Below, piece after piece: positions 1 to 5,503 of a stretch of 22,740 nucleotides of DNA. The position numbers were made by a program, and so were the translations under genes. Origin of the DNA: a virus; the IMG/VR virus record IMGVR_UViG_3300044912_000138, positions 1 through 22,740 of that record; one strand, written 5' to 3'. The notes beneath the pieces are model-generated. The model saw nothing but the letters and a program-made list of their open reading frames with translations. It did no database searches and had not been told where the DNA came from. How positions within the stretch are numbered: the first letter of the stretch is position 1; every line of letters starts with the position of its first letter.

Positions 1-80
1 GGAAATCCATTGTGGGCACACGTTTGTTGTTGTTTGGAAATGGGTTTTGATTATTTTTGTTGTTTCACAATGGATTTTCC
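1..80. repeat. Inverted repeat at the left window edge
   Basis: Positions 1-14 (ggaaatccattgtg) and 66-80 (cacaatggattttcc) are reverse complements except for one extra T in the right arm. They enclose about 51 bases of T-rich DNA. The left arm may continue outside the window. The spacer carries no convincing gene. The structure could be a folded RNA, a protein-binding site or part of an origin, but the sequence does not say which. Confidence 0.5.
30..59 (+). promoter_or_regulatory. Promoter-like element, Bacteroidota consensus
   Basis: TTG at 30-32 is followed by exactly 19 bases and then TATTTTTG at 52-59, which fits the Bacteroidota TTG-N19-TAnnTTTG promoter. TTG and T-runs are very common here, so chance agreement is possible. 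A transcript starting near position 65 would meet the strong terminator at 98-127 after only about 60 bases. Confidence 0.35.
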
Positions 81-127
81 GTTTTGGATTTGCGTTTAAA
101 ACACCGGGTGGTTCCGGTGTTTTTTTT
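65..127 (+). ncRNA. Candidate short RNA or attenuated leader
   Basis: The interval lies between a consensus-spaced promoter-like element (30-59) and a strong intrinsic terminator (98-127), so a transcript of about 60 nt is predicted. It begins with the right arm of the edge inverted repeat. It also contains a nine-codon reading frame (ATG at 70, stop TAA at 97-99) that ends inside the terminator stem, which would suit a leader peptide. Alternatively the terminator simply ends a transcript coming from left of the window. The evidence is only the arrangement of signals. Confidence 0.25.
98..127 (+). terminator. Strong intrinsic terminator
   Basis: A perfect 10-bp stem pairs 98-107 with 114-123 around a six-base loop and leads into eight T residues (120-127). 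It isolates the downstream gene from upstream transcription, which fits the separate promoter at 192-221. Confidence 0.8.
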
Positions 128-191
128 GCGTTGATTTTCAATCAATTGCATCACCTCAACAAATAAAACAACAAAAAAAATCAATCGAATG

Positions 192-221
192 TTGTTGGTG
201 TGAAAAACGTTTGTATGTTTG
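192..221 (+). promoter_or_regulatory. Promoter of the first early gene
   Basis: TTG at 192-194, a 19-base spacer and TATGTTTG at 214-221 match the Bacteroidota consensus exactly. The ATG of the first gene follows at 250. An inverted repeat, TGTTTG-T-CAAACA at 216-228, overlaps the -7 element and the expected start site and is a candidate operator. Confidence 0.7.
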
Positions 222-228
222 TCAAACA
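216..228. promoter_or_regulatory. Candidate operator over promoter 192-221
   Basis: TGTTTG-T-CAAACA is a perfect 13-base inverted repeat with a one-base centre. It covers the end of the -7 element and the presumed transcription start, which is where a repressor would block initiation. Related CAAACA/TGTTTG repeats sit at the two other recognised promoters. Confidence 0.4.
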
Positions 229-249
229 AAACGCAAACAAAAAAACACC

Positions 250-822
250 ATGAAAACGCAAAATTCAACAATCGATTCACAATCAACAACAACCAACAAC
301 AATTCAACCATTTGGATTCAATGGGGTGATGAACAAAAAATTGTTGCCCAATTCAAAACAATTGATGAATTGGTTTCGGCCGGTTACGTTGCAAAATATG
401 CATCAAATTTTGGATATGAACATTTGGTTGATCGTTCATTGAAAAATTGGGCCAATGTTCAAATCCACGATGTTTTTGTTACATCGGCAAATCCGGTTTT
501 CAATTATGGTTTGGATTTCAATATTTGGATTCATTACACGGTTGATGGAATCAATTTCATGAAACAATTGAACATTGGTTCGGCATCATTAACATCGGCA
601 CCATTGCAACGTGTTATGTTGAACATTGCATTGCCGGCCGGATTGGATTTGAACAACCTTGAAAACAATTCACCGGAAATCATGGCCGAATGGGCATCAA
701 ACATCAAAAACAATGTTTATTCATCATTCGATTTTTCAACGAATGCATTTTATAAAAAGGATTCACAATTCCGTTCACAATTGCGTGAATTGTGCACCAA
801 ACACAATTTCATTTTTGCATAA
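250..822 (+). CDS. Hypothetical early protein, 190 aa
   Basis: I do not recognise this protein. An in-frame ATG at 211 lies inside the promoter (-7 element 214-221), so the usable start is 250, which follows an AAACGCAAAC leader by 11 bases. The first 25 residues are rich in Ser, Thr, Asn and Gln and look disordered. The rest is a mixed alpha/beta soluble protein with many aromatics (for example IWIQWGDEQ near residue 22 and FNIWIHYTVDG near 92). There is no signal peptide or membrane segment. It is the first gene after its own consensus promoter and is followed directly by an intrinsic terminator, so it is expressed as a single-gene unit. Such a position is typical of immediate-early takeover or anti-defence genes, but that is only inference. 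Confidence 0.8.
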   Translation: MKTQNSTIDSQSTTTNNNSTIWIQWGDEQKIVAQFKTIDELVSAGYVAKYASNFGYEHLVDRSLKNWANVQIHDVFVTSANPVFNYGLDFNIWIHYTVDGINFMKQLNIGSASLTSAPLQRVMLNIALPAGLDLNNLENNSPEIMAEWASNIKNNVYSSFDFSTNAFYKKDSQFRSQLRELCTKHNFIFA

Positions 823-829
823 TCATCCC

Positions 830-853
830 GGCCCGGGAAACCGGGCCATTTTT
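830..853 (+). terminator. Intrinsic terminator, GGCCCGG hairpin copy 1
   Basis: GGCCCGG (830-836) pairs with CCGGGCC (841-847) around a GAAA loop, followed by A and five T residues (849-853). It lies eight bases after the stop of the first gene. The same stem recurs at 1163-1182 and 1720-1739. Confidence 0.8.
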
Positions 854-885
854 CACTTATAAGTTAAACGCAAAACCAAATCATC

Positions 886-1155
886 ATGGAAAATTCATCA
901 CCACAAACCCAATCCCAATTTTTGATCACACATGCAAACAATTTCCGGATTGCCGTATTGAATGGAAAAACGATCCGAAAATTCATCAACCATTGTAAAA
1001 AAAACGGTGCAATCATTGAAATTGATCGGCCGAACCATAAATTGATCACCGATGTTGAGGGTTTCAAAATTTTTTCGGCATTGAAATATTCATCCGGGTG
1101 GGATTGCCGGATTGCCGAACAATTTGTTGGTGAATTGAAATCAATAATTGGGTGA
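886..1155 (+). CDS. Hypothetical early protein, 89 aa
   Basis: This small soluble protein is not recognised. It runs from a disordered Ser/Gln-rich start (residues 1-12) into a compact basic domain with two likely helices (KTIRKFINHCKKNG around 28-41 and IAEQFVGELKSI at the end) and a central strand segment. The ATG at 886 follows an AAACGCAAAA leader by ten bases, as at four other starts. It lies between two terminator hairpins (830-853 and 1163-1182) and I see no consensus promoter in the 38-base spacer. It is therefore either read through from upstream or driven by a non-consensus promoter such as the TATAAGTT-like stretch at 858-865. Function unknown. Confidence 0.75.
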   Translation: MENSSPQTQSQFLITHANNFRIAVLNGKTIRKFINHCKKNGAIIEIDRPNHKLITDVEGFKIFSALKYSSGWDCRIAEQFVGELKSIIG

Positions 1156-1162
1156 TCAAACC

Positions 1163-1193
1163 GGCCCGGTTTCGGCCGGGCCATATAATTTTG
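1163..1193 (+). terminator. Terminator hairpin, GGCCCGG copy 2
   Basis: GGCCCGG (1163-1169) pairs with CCGGGCC (1176-1182) around a TTTCGG loop, identical to the copy at 1720-1739. The trailing T tract is interrupted (ATATAATTTTG), so termination may be partial. A TAATTTTG box at 1186-1193 could double as a -7 element for the next gene, but no TTG lies 19 bases upstream of it. Confidence 0.6.
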
Positions 1194-1196
1194 ATA

Positions 1197-1409
1197 ATGG
1201 CCGAACAATTATCCATGTTTAATGAATCCGAATCCAAACCGGTTGATGTTTACATCATCACGTTTGATGTTGGCACCGGTGAACAAACCATTGAAACCCG
1301 GCCCATGAATGAAATTGAAATTGAGGATTTTTTTGATTTGATGAATGTGATGGGGATTTGGTACACGGCACAAAAAAAGATTGGAAAAAATCAAACAAAT
1401 GTTGTTTGA
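1197..1409 (+). CDS. Small acidic protein with N-terminal clamp-binding-like motif, 70 aa
   Basis: The reading frame is open from 1152, but that ATG lies before the terminator hairpin (1163-1182). The ATG at 1197 directly after it is the likely start. Residues 4-8 read QLSMF, which closely matches the bacterial beta sliding-clamp binding consensus QL(S/D)LF. The remainder is short and strongly acidic (for example MNEIEIEDFFDLM near residues 37-49) with no other recognisable domain. By analogy with other clamp-binding peptides it may dock on, or block, the host clamp; this is inference from one short motif. The last codons of the gene contain the -33 element and operator-like repeat of the next promoter. 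Start context is poor and leaderless-like. Confidence 0.65.
   Translation: MAEQLSMFNESESKPVDVYIITFDVGTGEQTIETRPMNEIEIEDFFDLMNVMGIWYTAQKKIGKNQTNVV
1392..1408. promoter_or_regulatory. Candidate operator over promoter 1402-1431
   Basis: CAAACAA (1392-1398) and TTGTTTG (1402-1408) form a perfect inverted repeat with a three-base centre. The right arm covers the -33 TTG of the promoter. It resembles the repeats at 216-228 and 3154-3167. Confidence 0.4.
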
Positions 1410-1431
1410 TATTAAAATATGTTTACATTTG
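1402..1431 (+). promoter_or_regulatory. Promoter, Bacteroidota consensus
   Basis: TTG at 1402-1404, exactly 19 bases, then TACATTTG at 1424-1431. It begins inside the last codons of the preceding gene and lies 30 bases before the ATG at 1462. This is one of the two clearest promoters in the window. Confidence 0.7.
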
Positions 1432-1461
1432 CTCATACCAAAAACGCAAAAAACCGAAATC

Positions 1462-1713
1462 ATGGAATGTAAAGTTGTTCAAACACAAAATGAAAATGGC
1501 CGATTCACCTACAACATCAACGATTTGTTGGCCATTGGGAATTCAAAAAAGGATTATTCATTTGCATTGGTTTGCAAATATTCACAACATCCCGAATGGA
1601 CGGTTTTGAAATTTTCATCGAAAACAAATCAATCGGATTTGAATTTTTGGGTGAAAAATGCCGGTTCAAATTTGGTTGTTGATTCAATCCAATTTGTTCA
1701 AATCCAAAAATAA
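1462..1713 (+). CDS. Hypothetical early protein, 83 aa
   Basis: Not recognised. The frame is open from 1381, but the promoter at 1402-1431 lies inside that stretch, so translation starts at the ATG at 1462, ten bases after an AAACGCAAAA leader. The product is a small, probably beta-rich soluble protein with alternating hydrophobic and polar residues (segments such as YSFALVCKY, WTVLKFSS and NFWVKNAG), with no membrane segment or signal peptide. It is a single-gene unit between its own promoter and the terminator at 1720-1745. That pattern is the same as for the first gene of the window and suggests independent early expression. Confidence 0.75.
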   Translation: MECKVVQTQNENGRFTYNINDLLAIGNSKKDYSFALVCKYSQHPEWTVLKFSSKTNQSDLNFWVKNAGSNLVVDSIQFVQIQK

Positions 1714-1719
1714 TCATCC

Positions 1720-1745
1720 GGCCCGGTTTCGGCCGGGCCATTTTT
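1720..1745 (+). terminator. Intrinsic terminator, GGCCCGG hairpin copy 3
   Basis: GGCCCGG (1720-1726) pairs with CCGGGCC (1733-1739) around TTTCGG, then A and five T residues (1741-1745). Stem and loop are identical to copy 2. The AAACGCAAAA leader of the next gene starts three bases after the T tract. Confidence 0.8.
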
Positions 1746-1766
1746 CAAAACGCAAAAACCAAAATC

Positions 1767-2066
1767 ATGAACAAATCAATAATCAAATTATCCGTTCGAA
1801 ATCCCGAACAATTTGATTTGGCCCGGATGTTCCGGTTACTCAATCAAAAATTCATCAATGGTGAAATGGTGTTTTGGATGGAATTTGATTCAAAACATGA
1901 TGCCCAAAATCATTTGAATCAATTGGCCCGGGAATTATATTGGAACGAACCGGCCGAAACCGTTTCCGAAAACATTTACCACAATGGTTTGCATTTTTCC
2001 GGGATGTTTGCCCGGGTGATGAATTCGGATGAATCAAAAAATTTCAAATCAATAATCAATCAATAA
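1767..2066 (+). CDS. Hypothetical protein, 99 aa
   Basis: Not recognised. It is a mixed alpha/beta protein: strands around residues 4-10 and 33-40 (MVFWMEFDS), then a helix containing DAQNHLNQLARELYW at 45-59 and a C-terminal HFSGMFARVMNS segment. The strand-helix-strand order resembles small ferredoxin-like folds, but this is only a pattern impression. The ATG follows an AAACGCAAAA leader by nine bases. It comes right after terminator 1720-1745 with no visible promoter between, so its transcription depends on read-through or on a signal I cannot see. It probably heads a unit with the genes at 2087 and 2395. Confidence 0.7.
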   Translation: MNKSIIKLSVRNPEQFDLARMFRLLNQKFINGEMVFWMEFDSKHDAQNHLNQLARELYWNEPAETVSENIYHNGLHFSGMFARVMNSDESKNFKSIINQ

Positions 2067-2086
2067 AACCCAAAACCGAAAAAACC

Positions 2087-2398
2087 ATGTACAAAGTAAC
2101 ACGGGAATCAAAAAACGGTTCATCAACAACCGTAACAACCAATTTAAAATTCGTTGATGCATTCGATGAATTCATTGAATTGATGAATATTCATTGCATC
2201 GAACGATTTAGTTCATTCGGAATCCCATTGGATTGTGATATCGAAACCATTGGATTTGGATTGATGTTTCATGCCGAAAACGAATGGATGGATTTAACAT
2301 TAACCAAAACGGCAACCGGGAATGAATGTGGTTCCAAATTTTTGAAATCGATAAACGATTCAATGGAAAACGATTTGATGAAATTTTTAAATGAATGA
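2087..2398 (+). CDS. Hypothetical protein, 103 aa
   Basis: Not recognised. The product is soluble and acidic, starting with a basic strand segment (MYKVTRESKNGSS) and a Thr-rich stretch. A hydrophobic middle follows (FVDAFDEFIELMNIH near 23-37) and a charged helical C-terminus ends in NDLMKFLNE. The start lies 20 bases after the preceding stop behind an A/C-rich leader without Shine-Dalgarno. Its stop codon overlaps the start of the next gene in an ATGA junction at 2395-2398, implying translational coupling. Confidence 0.7.
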   Translation: MYKVTRESKNGSSTTVTTNLKFVDAFDEFIELMNIHCIERFSSFGIPLDCDIETIGFGLMFHAENEWMDLTLTKTATGNECGSKFLKSINDSMENDLMKFLNE

Positions 2399-2640
2399 TC
2401 ATGGAAAAAATTGAAACAACAACCGTTTTGTTTGGGGATTTTTTTTCCCAATTATCCGAATTGGAAATTGATTTTGTGATCACACATTTGAACCGATCAA
2501 AAAAATTAGGATTCGAAACATCACGTGCCCATGTGGCAACATTGGATGCAAAGTTCATCAAATCATTTGTGAACGAATTGAACGTTGGTACAATCGGCCA
2601 AATCATCGTTCAATCATTAAATAATCGAATGGCCGTTTAA
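2395..2640 (+). CDS. Hypothetical protein, 81 aa
   Basis: Not recognised. The ATG at 2395 overlaps the preceding stop by four bases (ATGA); a second in-frame ATG at 2401 would give 79 residues. The protein is probably all helical, with segments such as DFFSQLSELEIDFVITHLNRS and DAKFIKSFVNELN, and has no membrane segment. The small size and coupling to the upstream gene suggest that the two products act together, but no function can be assigned. Confidence 0.65.
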   Translation: MIMEKIETTTVLFGDFFSQLSELEIDFVITHLNRSKKLGFETSRAHVATLDAKFIKSFVNELNVGTIGQIIVQSLNNRMAV

Positions 2641-2641
2641 T

Positions 2642-2667
2642 CAAAAACCAAAAACCAAAAACCAAAA
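2642..2667 (+). repeat. Short tandem repeat of seven bases in a leader
   Basis: The unit caaaaac (equivalently aaaaacc) repeats more than three times in the spacer just before the ATG at 2670. It forms an A/C-rich, unstructured leader, in line with the Bacteroidota preference for A-rich sites over Shine-Dalgarno sequences. It is a likely slippage product. Confidence 0.6.
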
Positions 2668-2669
2668 CA

Positions 2670-3149
2670 ATGGAAAATTTATTTGAAATCGTTAACCGTG
2701 AAACCGAATTATCAAAATCACGTGCCGAATCAATGGCAAACCAAATCATTCAAATTGCCGATTCCGGTGATTTTGATATTCTCACAATGTTGGCCAAAAT
2801 GGAATTCATTTCCCAAATCATTGAAACGGCAAAAACCAAATTGCGTGAATATGCCGTTGATGAATTGGATGCATACGGCCCGGAGGCGAAAACCGGTGTT
2901 AAGGTGTTGGGTGTTTCGTTCAAACAAAAGGAAACCGGTGTGAAATACGATTATTCAAACACCGATGCATGGCAAAATTTGAAATCATTTGAGGATGCCC
3001 AAGCCGAAAAACGCAAATCGTTGGAATCAACATTGAAAACGTTGAAACAACCAATGGTGATTGCCGATCCGGAATCCGGGGAATGGATTGATGCCAAACC
3101 ACCAATCAAAACATCAAAAACATCCATCGAAATTTCATTGCCCAAATAA
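2670..3149 (+). CDS. RecT-associated conserved phage protein, 159 aa
   Basis: The product is helical at the N-terminus (residues 1-70, with Glu/Lys-rich amphipathic segments such as AKMEFISQIIETAKTKLREY). It then has a GVKYDYSNTDAW motif near residues 89-100, a charged helix with EKRKSLESTLKTLKQP, and an ending in PPIKTSKTSIEISLPK. I recall this arrangement (a GVKYDYS-W core, a K-rich helix and a final P-V/I-K-T-S-T segment) from Bacteroidota prophages, where it sits beside recombination genes; that recollection is not a database result. Here it lies directly upstream of recT. A role with the annealing protein, for instance as exonuclease partner or nuclease inhibitor, is possible but unproven. 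There is no nuclease motif, membrane segment or signal peptide. Confidence 0.65.
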   Translation: MENLFEIVNRETELSKSRAESMANQIIQIADSGDFDILTMLAKMEFISQIIETAKTKLREYAVDELDAYGPEAKTGVKVLGVSFKQKETGVKYDYSNTDAWQNLKSFEDAQAEKRKSLESTLKTLKQPMVIADPESGEWIDAKPPIKTSKTSIEISLPK

Positions 3150-3153
3150 TCAA

Positions 3154-3167
3154 ACAACATTTGTTGT
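3154..3167. promoter_or_regulatory. Candidate operator before recT
   Basis: ACAACA-TT-TGTTGT is a perfect inverted repeat with six-base arms. It ends on the first base of the TATATTTG box (3167-3174). With its left flank it reads CAAACAACA, resembling the left arm of the repeat at 1392-1408. Confidence 0.35.
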
Positions 3168-3174
3168 ATATTTG
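3167..3174 (+). promoter_or_regulatory. Promoter -7 box before recT
   Basis: TATATTTG matches the Bacteroidota TAnnTTTG element and lies in the 47-base gap before recT, directly followed by the AAACGCAAAA leader at 3178-3187. No TTG sits 19 bases upstream (the closest candidate, 3138-3140, is 26 bases away). The promoter may therefore be weak or need an activator. Confidence 0.45.
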
Positions 3175-3196
3175 CAAAAACGCAAAAAACAAAACC

Positions 3197-4255
3197 ATGA
3201 AAAACATTGAGAAAACGGCACCGGATTATGGTGCCGATGTGGAAAAAATCACAAAATATTTGGAAACGATGGGGTTGGCCAACAATCTAACCAAATCGGA
3301 GGTTGAACAATTCATTGAAATTGCCCAAGGGTTTCAATTAAATCCATTCAAACGTGAAATTTATGCCAATAAATACGGTGATAAATTTTCGGTTATCGTT
3401 GGATTTGAAACGTACATCAAACGGGCCGAACGTTCCGGTTTGTTAAACGGTTGGCATGTTCGAATTCATGGATCGATCAATCAACAAAACGTGATGCATT
3501 CGGATTTGAGGGCCGAAATTATCATCCACCGGCGTGATTTTGAACATCCATTTGTTCATGATGTATATTACATTGAATATGTTGGCCGGAAACGTGATGG
3601 ATCAATCACCGAATTTTGGCGAAACAAGCCCATCACGATGATTAAAAAGGTTGCAATGGCCCAAGGGTTCCGATTATGTTTTTCGGATGAATTGGGAGGC
3701 ATGCCATACACATCGGAGGAATTGGCGGCAATGGATGTTGATGCCGTTGTTGTTGAAACAAAAGTTCGAAAACCAAAATCGGTGAATCAACAACCAAATG
3801 TGGATGATACGATCCGGATTCGAACATTGTTGGACGGCATCCGGGAAATAAGTGATTTGGATGAATTGGTTGCCGTTTGGAATGCAAACCCGGATTTGCA
3901 CAATTTGCCAATGTTCAAAAATGGTTTAACAACCCGGAAAACGGAATTGGCAAAATTGGATGCCGAACGTAAACACAAACAAAGGATTGAGGATATTAAA
4001 ACGCAAATCGATAAAACCGATGATGTTTCCGAATTGATGAAAATATATTCAAACAACGATGATTTAAAGGGCCAAATTGAAATGATGATTGGATCACGGG
4101 TTGATATTGTTGCATTGTCTAAAATCGAACAATCCGAATCCGTTGAACAAATCATGGATTTAACAATGGAGGAAACCCGGCCGGAAATTTTGGAGGTTGC
4201 CCAAAACAAAATCAATTCATTAACCCAAACAACATTGTTTGATGAAAACGTTTAA
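3197..4255 (+). CDS. recT: RecT/Bet-family single-strand annealing recombinase, 352 aa
   Basis: RecT/Redbeta-type proteins anneal complementary single strands in phage recombination and recombination-dependent replication. The family signature is clear: a helical N-terminus with LTKSEVEQFIEIAQ (31-44), then LNPFKREIY (48-56), VGFETYIKRAERSGLL (68-83) and a conserved C-terminal core KVAMAQGFRLCFSDELGG (151-168). Residues 177-352 form a long helical, charged extension. The protein ends in QTTLF (344-348), a sliding-clamp-binding-like motif. The ATG at 3197 is chosen because the open frame further up (from 3161) contains the promoter box. The AAACGCAAAA leader lies nine bases upstream. No exonuclease partner is evident in the window. 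The last 14 bases overlap the next gene. Confidence 0.93.
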   Translation: MKNIEKTAPDYGADVEKITKYLETMGLANNLTKSEVEQFIEIAQGFQLNPFKREIYANKYGDKFSVIVGFETYIKRAERSGLLNGWHVRIHGSINQQNVMHSDLRAEIIIHRRDFEHPFVHDVYYIEYVGRKRDGSITEFWRNKPITMIKKVAMAQGFRLCFSDELGGMPYTSEELAAMDVDAVVVETKVRKPKSVNQQPNVDDTIRIRTLLDGIREISDLDELVAVWNANPDLHNLPMFKNGLTTRKTELAKLDAERKHKQRIEDIKTQIDKTDDVSELMKIYSNNDDLKGQIEMMIGSRVDIVALSKIEQSESVEQIMDLTMEETRPEILEVAQNKINSLTQTTLFDENV

Positions 4256-4712
4256 AGATATCCAAATTGAGGCCGAAAAATTTGGTTTGATCCAATCCAA
4301 AAAATTTCCCCAATCCAAAAATTTAACGTTTGCAAAATTTGCATCAAACGTTCAACGTGAATTGAAAAAACAATATGGTTCAACCCGGCATTTTTGCCGG
4401 GTTAACCAATTGAATTATTACACCATCACCAATGGTTTGAATTTAAGGTTATCACCGGAATCAACCAATGATGTTTTTCGATGCATTGCCAACATTTTGG
4501 AAACCGAATTCAAAATGGAATGTTCCAATTGCATCACATATTTTGAACGTGAATCAATCCGGATTGGCATTGCCACAAAATTCCGGAACATCAAATCATT
4601 TGTTGAGCAAAACCCACATCACACATATCCATTTGTTCACAATGTGATTTCCGGAAAACGCAAATTGGCCGATGCCCGTTTCATCAAATTGTTCAACGAT
4701 GTTGTGAAATGA
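4242..4712 (+). CDS. Putative DNA-binding protein with two HTH-like segments, 156 aa
   Basis: The gene overlaps the end of recT by 14 bases in another frame. The product is basic and soluble. Two segments look like helix-turn-helix units of the Xre/Cro type: STRHFCRVNQLNYYTITNGLN in the middle (about residues 47-67) and a C-terminal block with HTYPFVHNVISGKRKLADARF (about 125-145), where the N-V-I-S-G-K-R-K pattern is typical of a recognition helix and turn. I infer a sequence-specific DNA-binding protein, possibly a regulator of the early promoters or a replication accessory protein. No catalytic motif is visible. A strong hairpin lies within the gene (4382-4403). Confidence 0.6.
   Translation: MKTFKDIQIEAEKFGLIQSKKFPQSKNLTFAKFASNVQRELKKQYGSTRHFCRVNQLNYYTITNGLNLRLSPESTNDVFRCIANILETEFKMECSNCITYFERESIRIGIATKFRNIKSFVEQNPHHTYPFVHNVISGKRKLADARFIKLFNDVVK
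4382..4403 (+). other. Perfect hairpin inside a coding region
   Basis: AACCCGGCA (4382-4390) pairs with TGCCGGGTT (4395-4403) around a four-T loop, giving nine perfect base pairs inside the gene at 4242-4712. It has no following T tract, so it is not a standard terminator. It could slow ribosomes or stabilise the mRNA, or be coincidental. Confidence 0.5.
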
Positions 4713-5503
4713 AAACACCAAAAAATTCATCGGAACGTTTACCATCGTTTCAATTTTATCCCGGTGATTGGTTAACCGATACATCATTGCGGATGTGTTC
4801 ACCGGAAACCCGTGGTGTTTGGATTGATTTATTGTGCCACATGCACATGGCAAATGAACGTGGTTTTTTGATGGTTTCGGATGTGTTTTTGGATGCAAAA
4901 GGAATCCAAAAGTTATCCAATTTGAATCCAAAAAAATTCCAAAAGGTGTTCCATGAATTGAAACATTTTGGAATCATAAAGGAAAACGAATCCGGGCAAT
5001 TTTATTCAAAACGAATGGTTGGGGATGAACGGTTGCGTAAGGTTCGGAGGGAATCCGGCAAATTGGGAGGAAACCCAAAATTGGTGAAAAAAGGTTCAAA
5101 AAAGGTTGAACATTTGGTTAACCAAAATTCCAACCAAAAACCAACCCTTTCATCTTCATTTTCATTTTCATCTTCATTAAATAACAATAATGATATTATT
5201 GTTGATGAAAATGTTTTTCATCCAATCATTGATCACATCACCAAAAATTGCCCAAACATCAAAAAATTGAAAACCCAATTGAAAATTTCCGATGCCGAAA
5301 AATTGGATGAAACATTCGGGTTCAAAAACGTGATTGAAACATTGGATTCGATGGAAAATTACAAACCATTGATTTCAAAATATTCATCCGTATTTTTAAC
5401 GTGCAAAAAATGGTTATCAAACAAAAACGCAAAACCAAATGGAAACAACATTAACAACCCAAAATCAAAACCAAATTTCGATGATGCGGTTCGTAACTTT
5501 TAA
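4709..5503 (+). CDS. Putative replication initiation protein (DUF1376-like N-terminus), 264 aa
   Basis: The N-terminal 110 residues carry the pattern of DUF1376/phage replisome-organiser winged-helix domains: FYPGDWLTD (16-24), SPETRGVWIDLLCHMH (31-46), then a winged-helix-like stretch with FHELKHFGIIKENESGQFYS (81-100). A Lys-rich segment and a Ser/Asn low-complexity linker (146-162) join it to a C-terminal helical domain. Such two-domain proteins bind the origin and help load the replicative helicase. The position between recT and a loader-like gene supports the call. It overlaps the previous gene by ATGA (4709-4712) and the next by about 23 bases. The linker DNA holds three CT dinucleotides within 27 bases, which is exceptional for this genome. 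Confidence 0.6.
   Translation: MKTPKNSSERLPSFQFYPGDWLTDTSLRMCSPETRGVWIDLLCHMHMANERGFLMVSDVFLDAKGIQKLSNLNPKKFQKVFHELKHFGIIKENESGQFYSKRMVGDERLRKVRRESGKLGGNPKLVKKGSKKVEHLVNQNSNQKPTLSSSFSFSSSLNNNNDIIVDENVFHPIIDHITKNCPNIKKLKTQLKISDAEKLDETFGFKNVIETLDSMENYKPLISKYSSVFLTCKKWLSNKNAKPNGNNINNPKSKPNFDDAVRNF

Noticed and set aside
1-166. Open + strand frames running in from the left edge (ends at 99 or about 166)
   Set aside because: Frame 1 encodes an odd Cys/Phe-rich peptide and frame 2 reads through the terminator hairpin; neither resembles the genome's coding style. A truncated upstream gene cannot be fully excluded.
65-307. Minus-strand reading frame across the left control region
   Set aside because: It crosses the terminator at 98-127 and the promoter at 192-221, overlaps the first gene and encodes an implausible Cys/Phe/Leu-rich protein.
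659-998. Overlapping + strand frames at 659-862 and 792-998
   Set aside because: They overlap accepted genes and a terminator and have atypical composition; they are out-of-frame readings.
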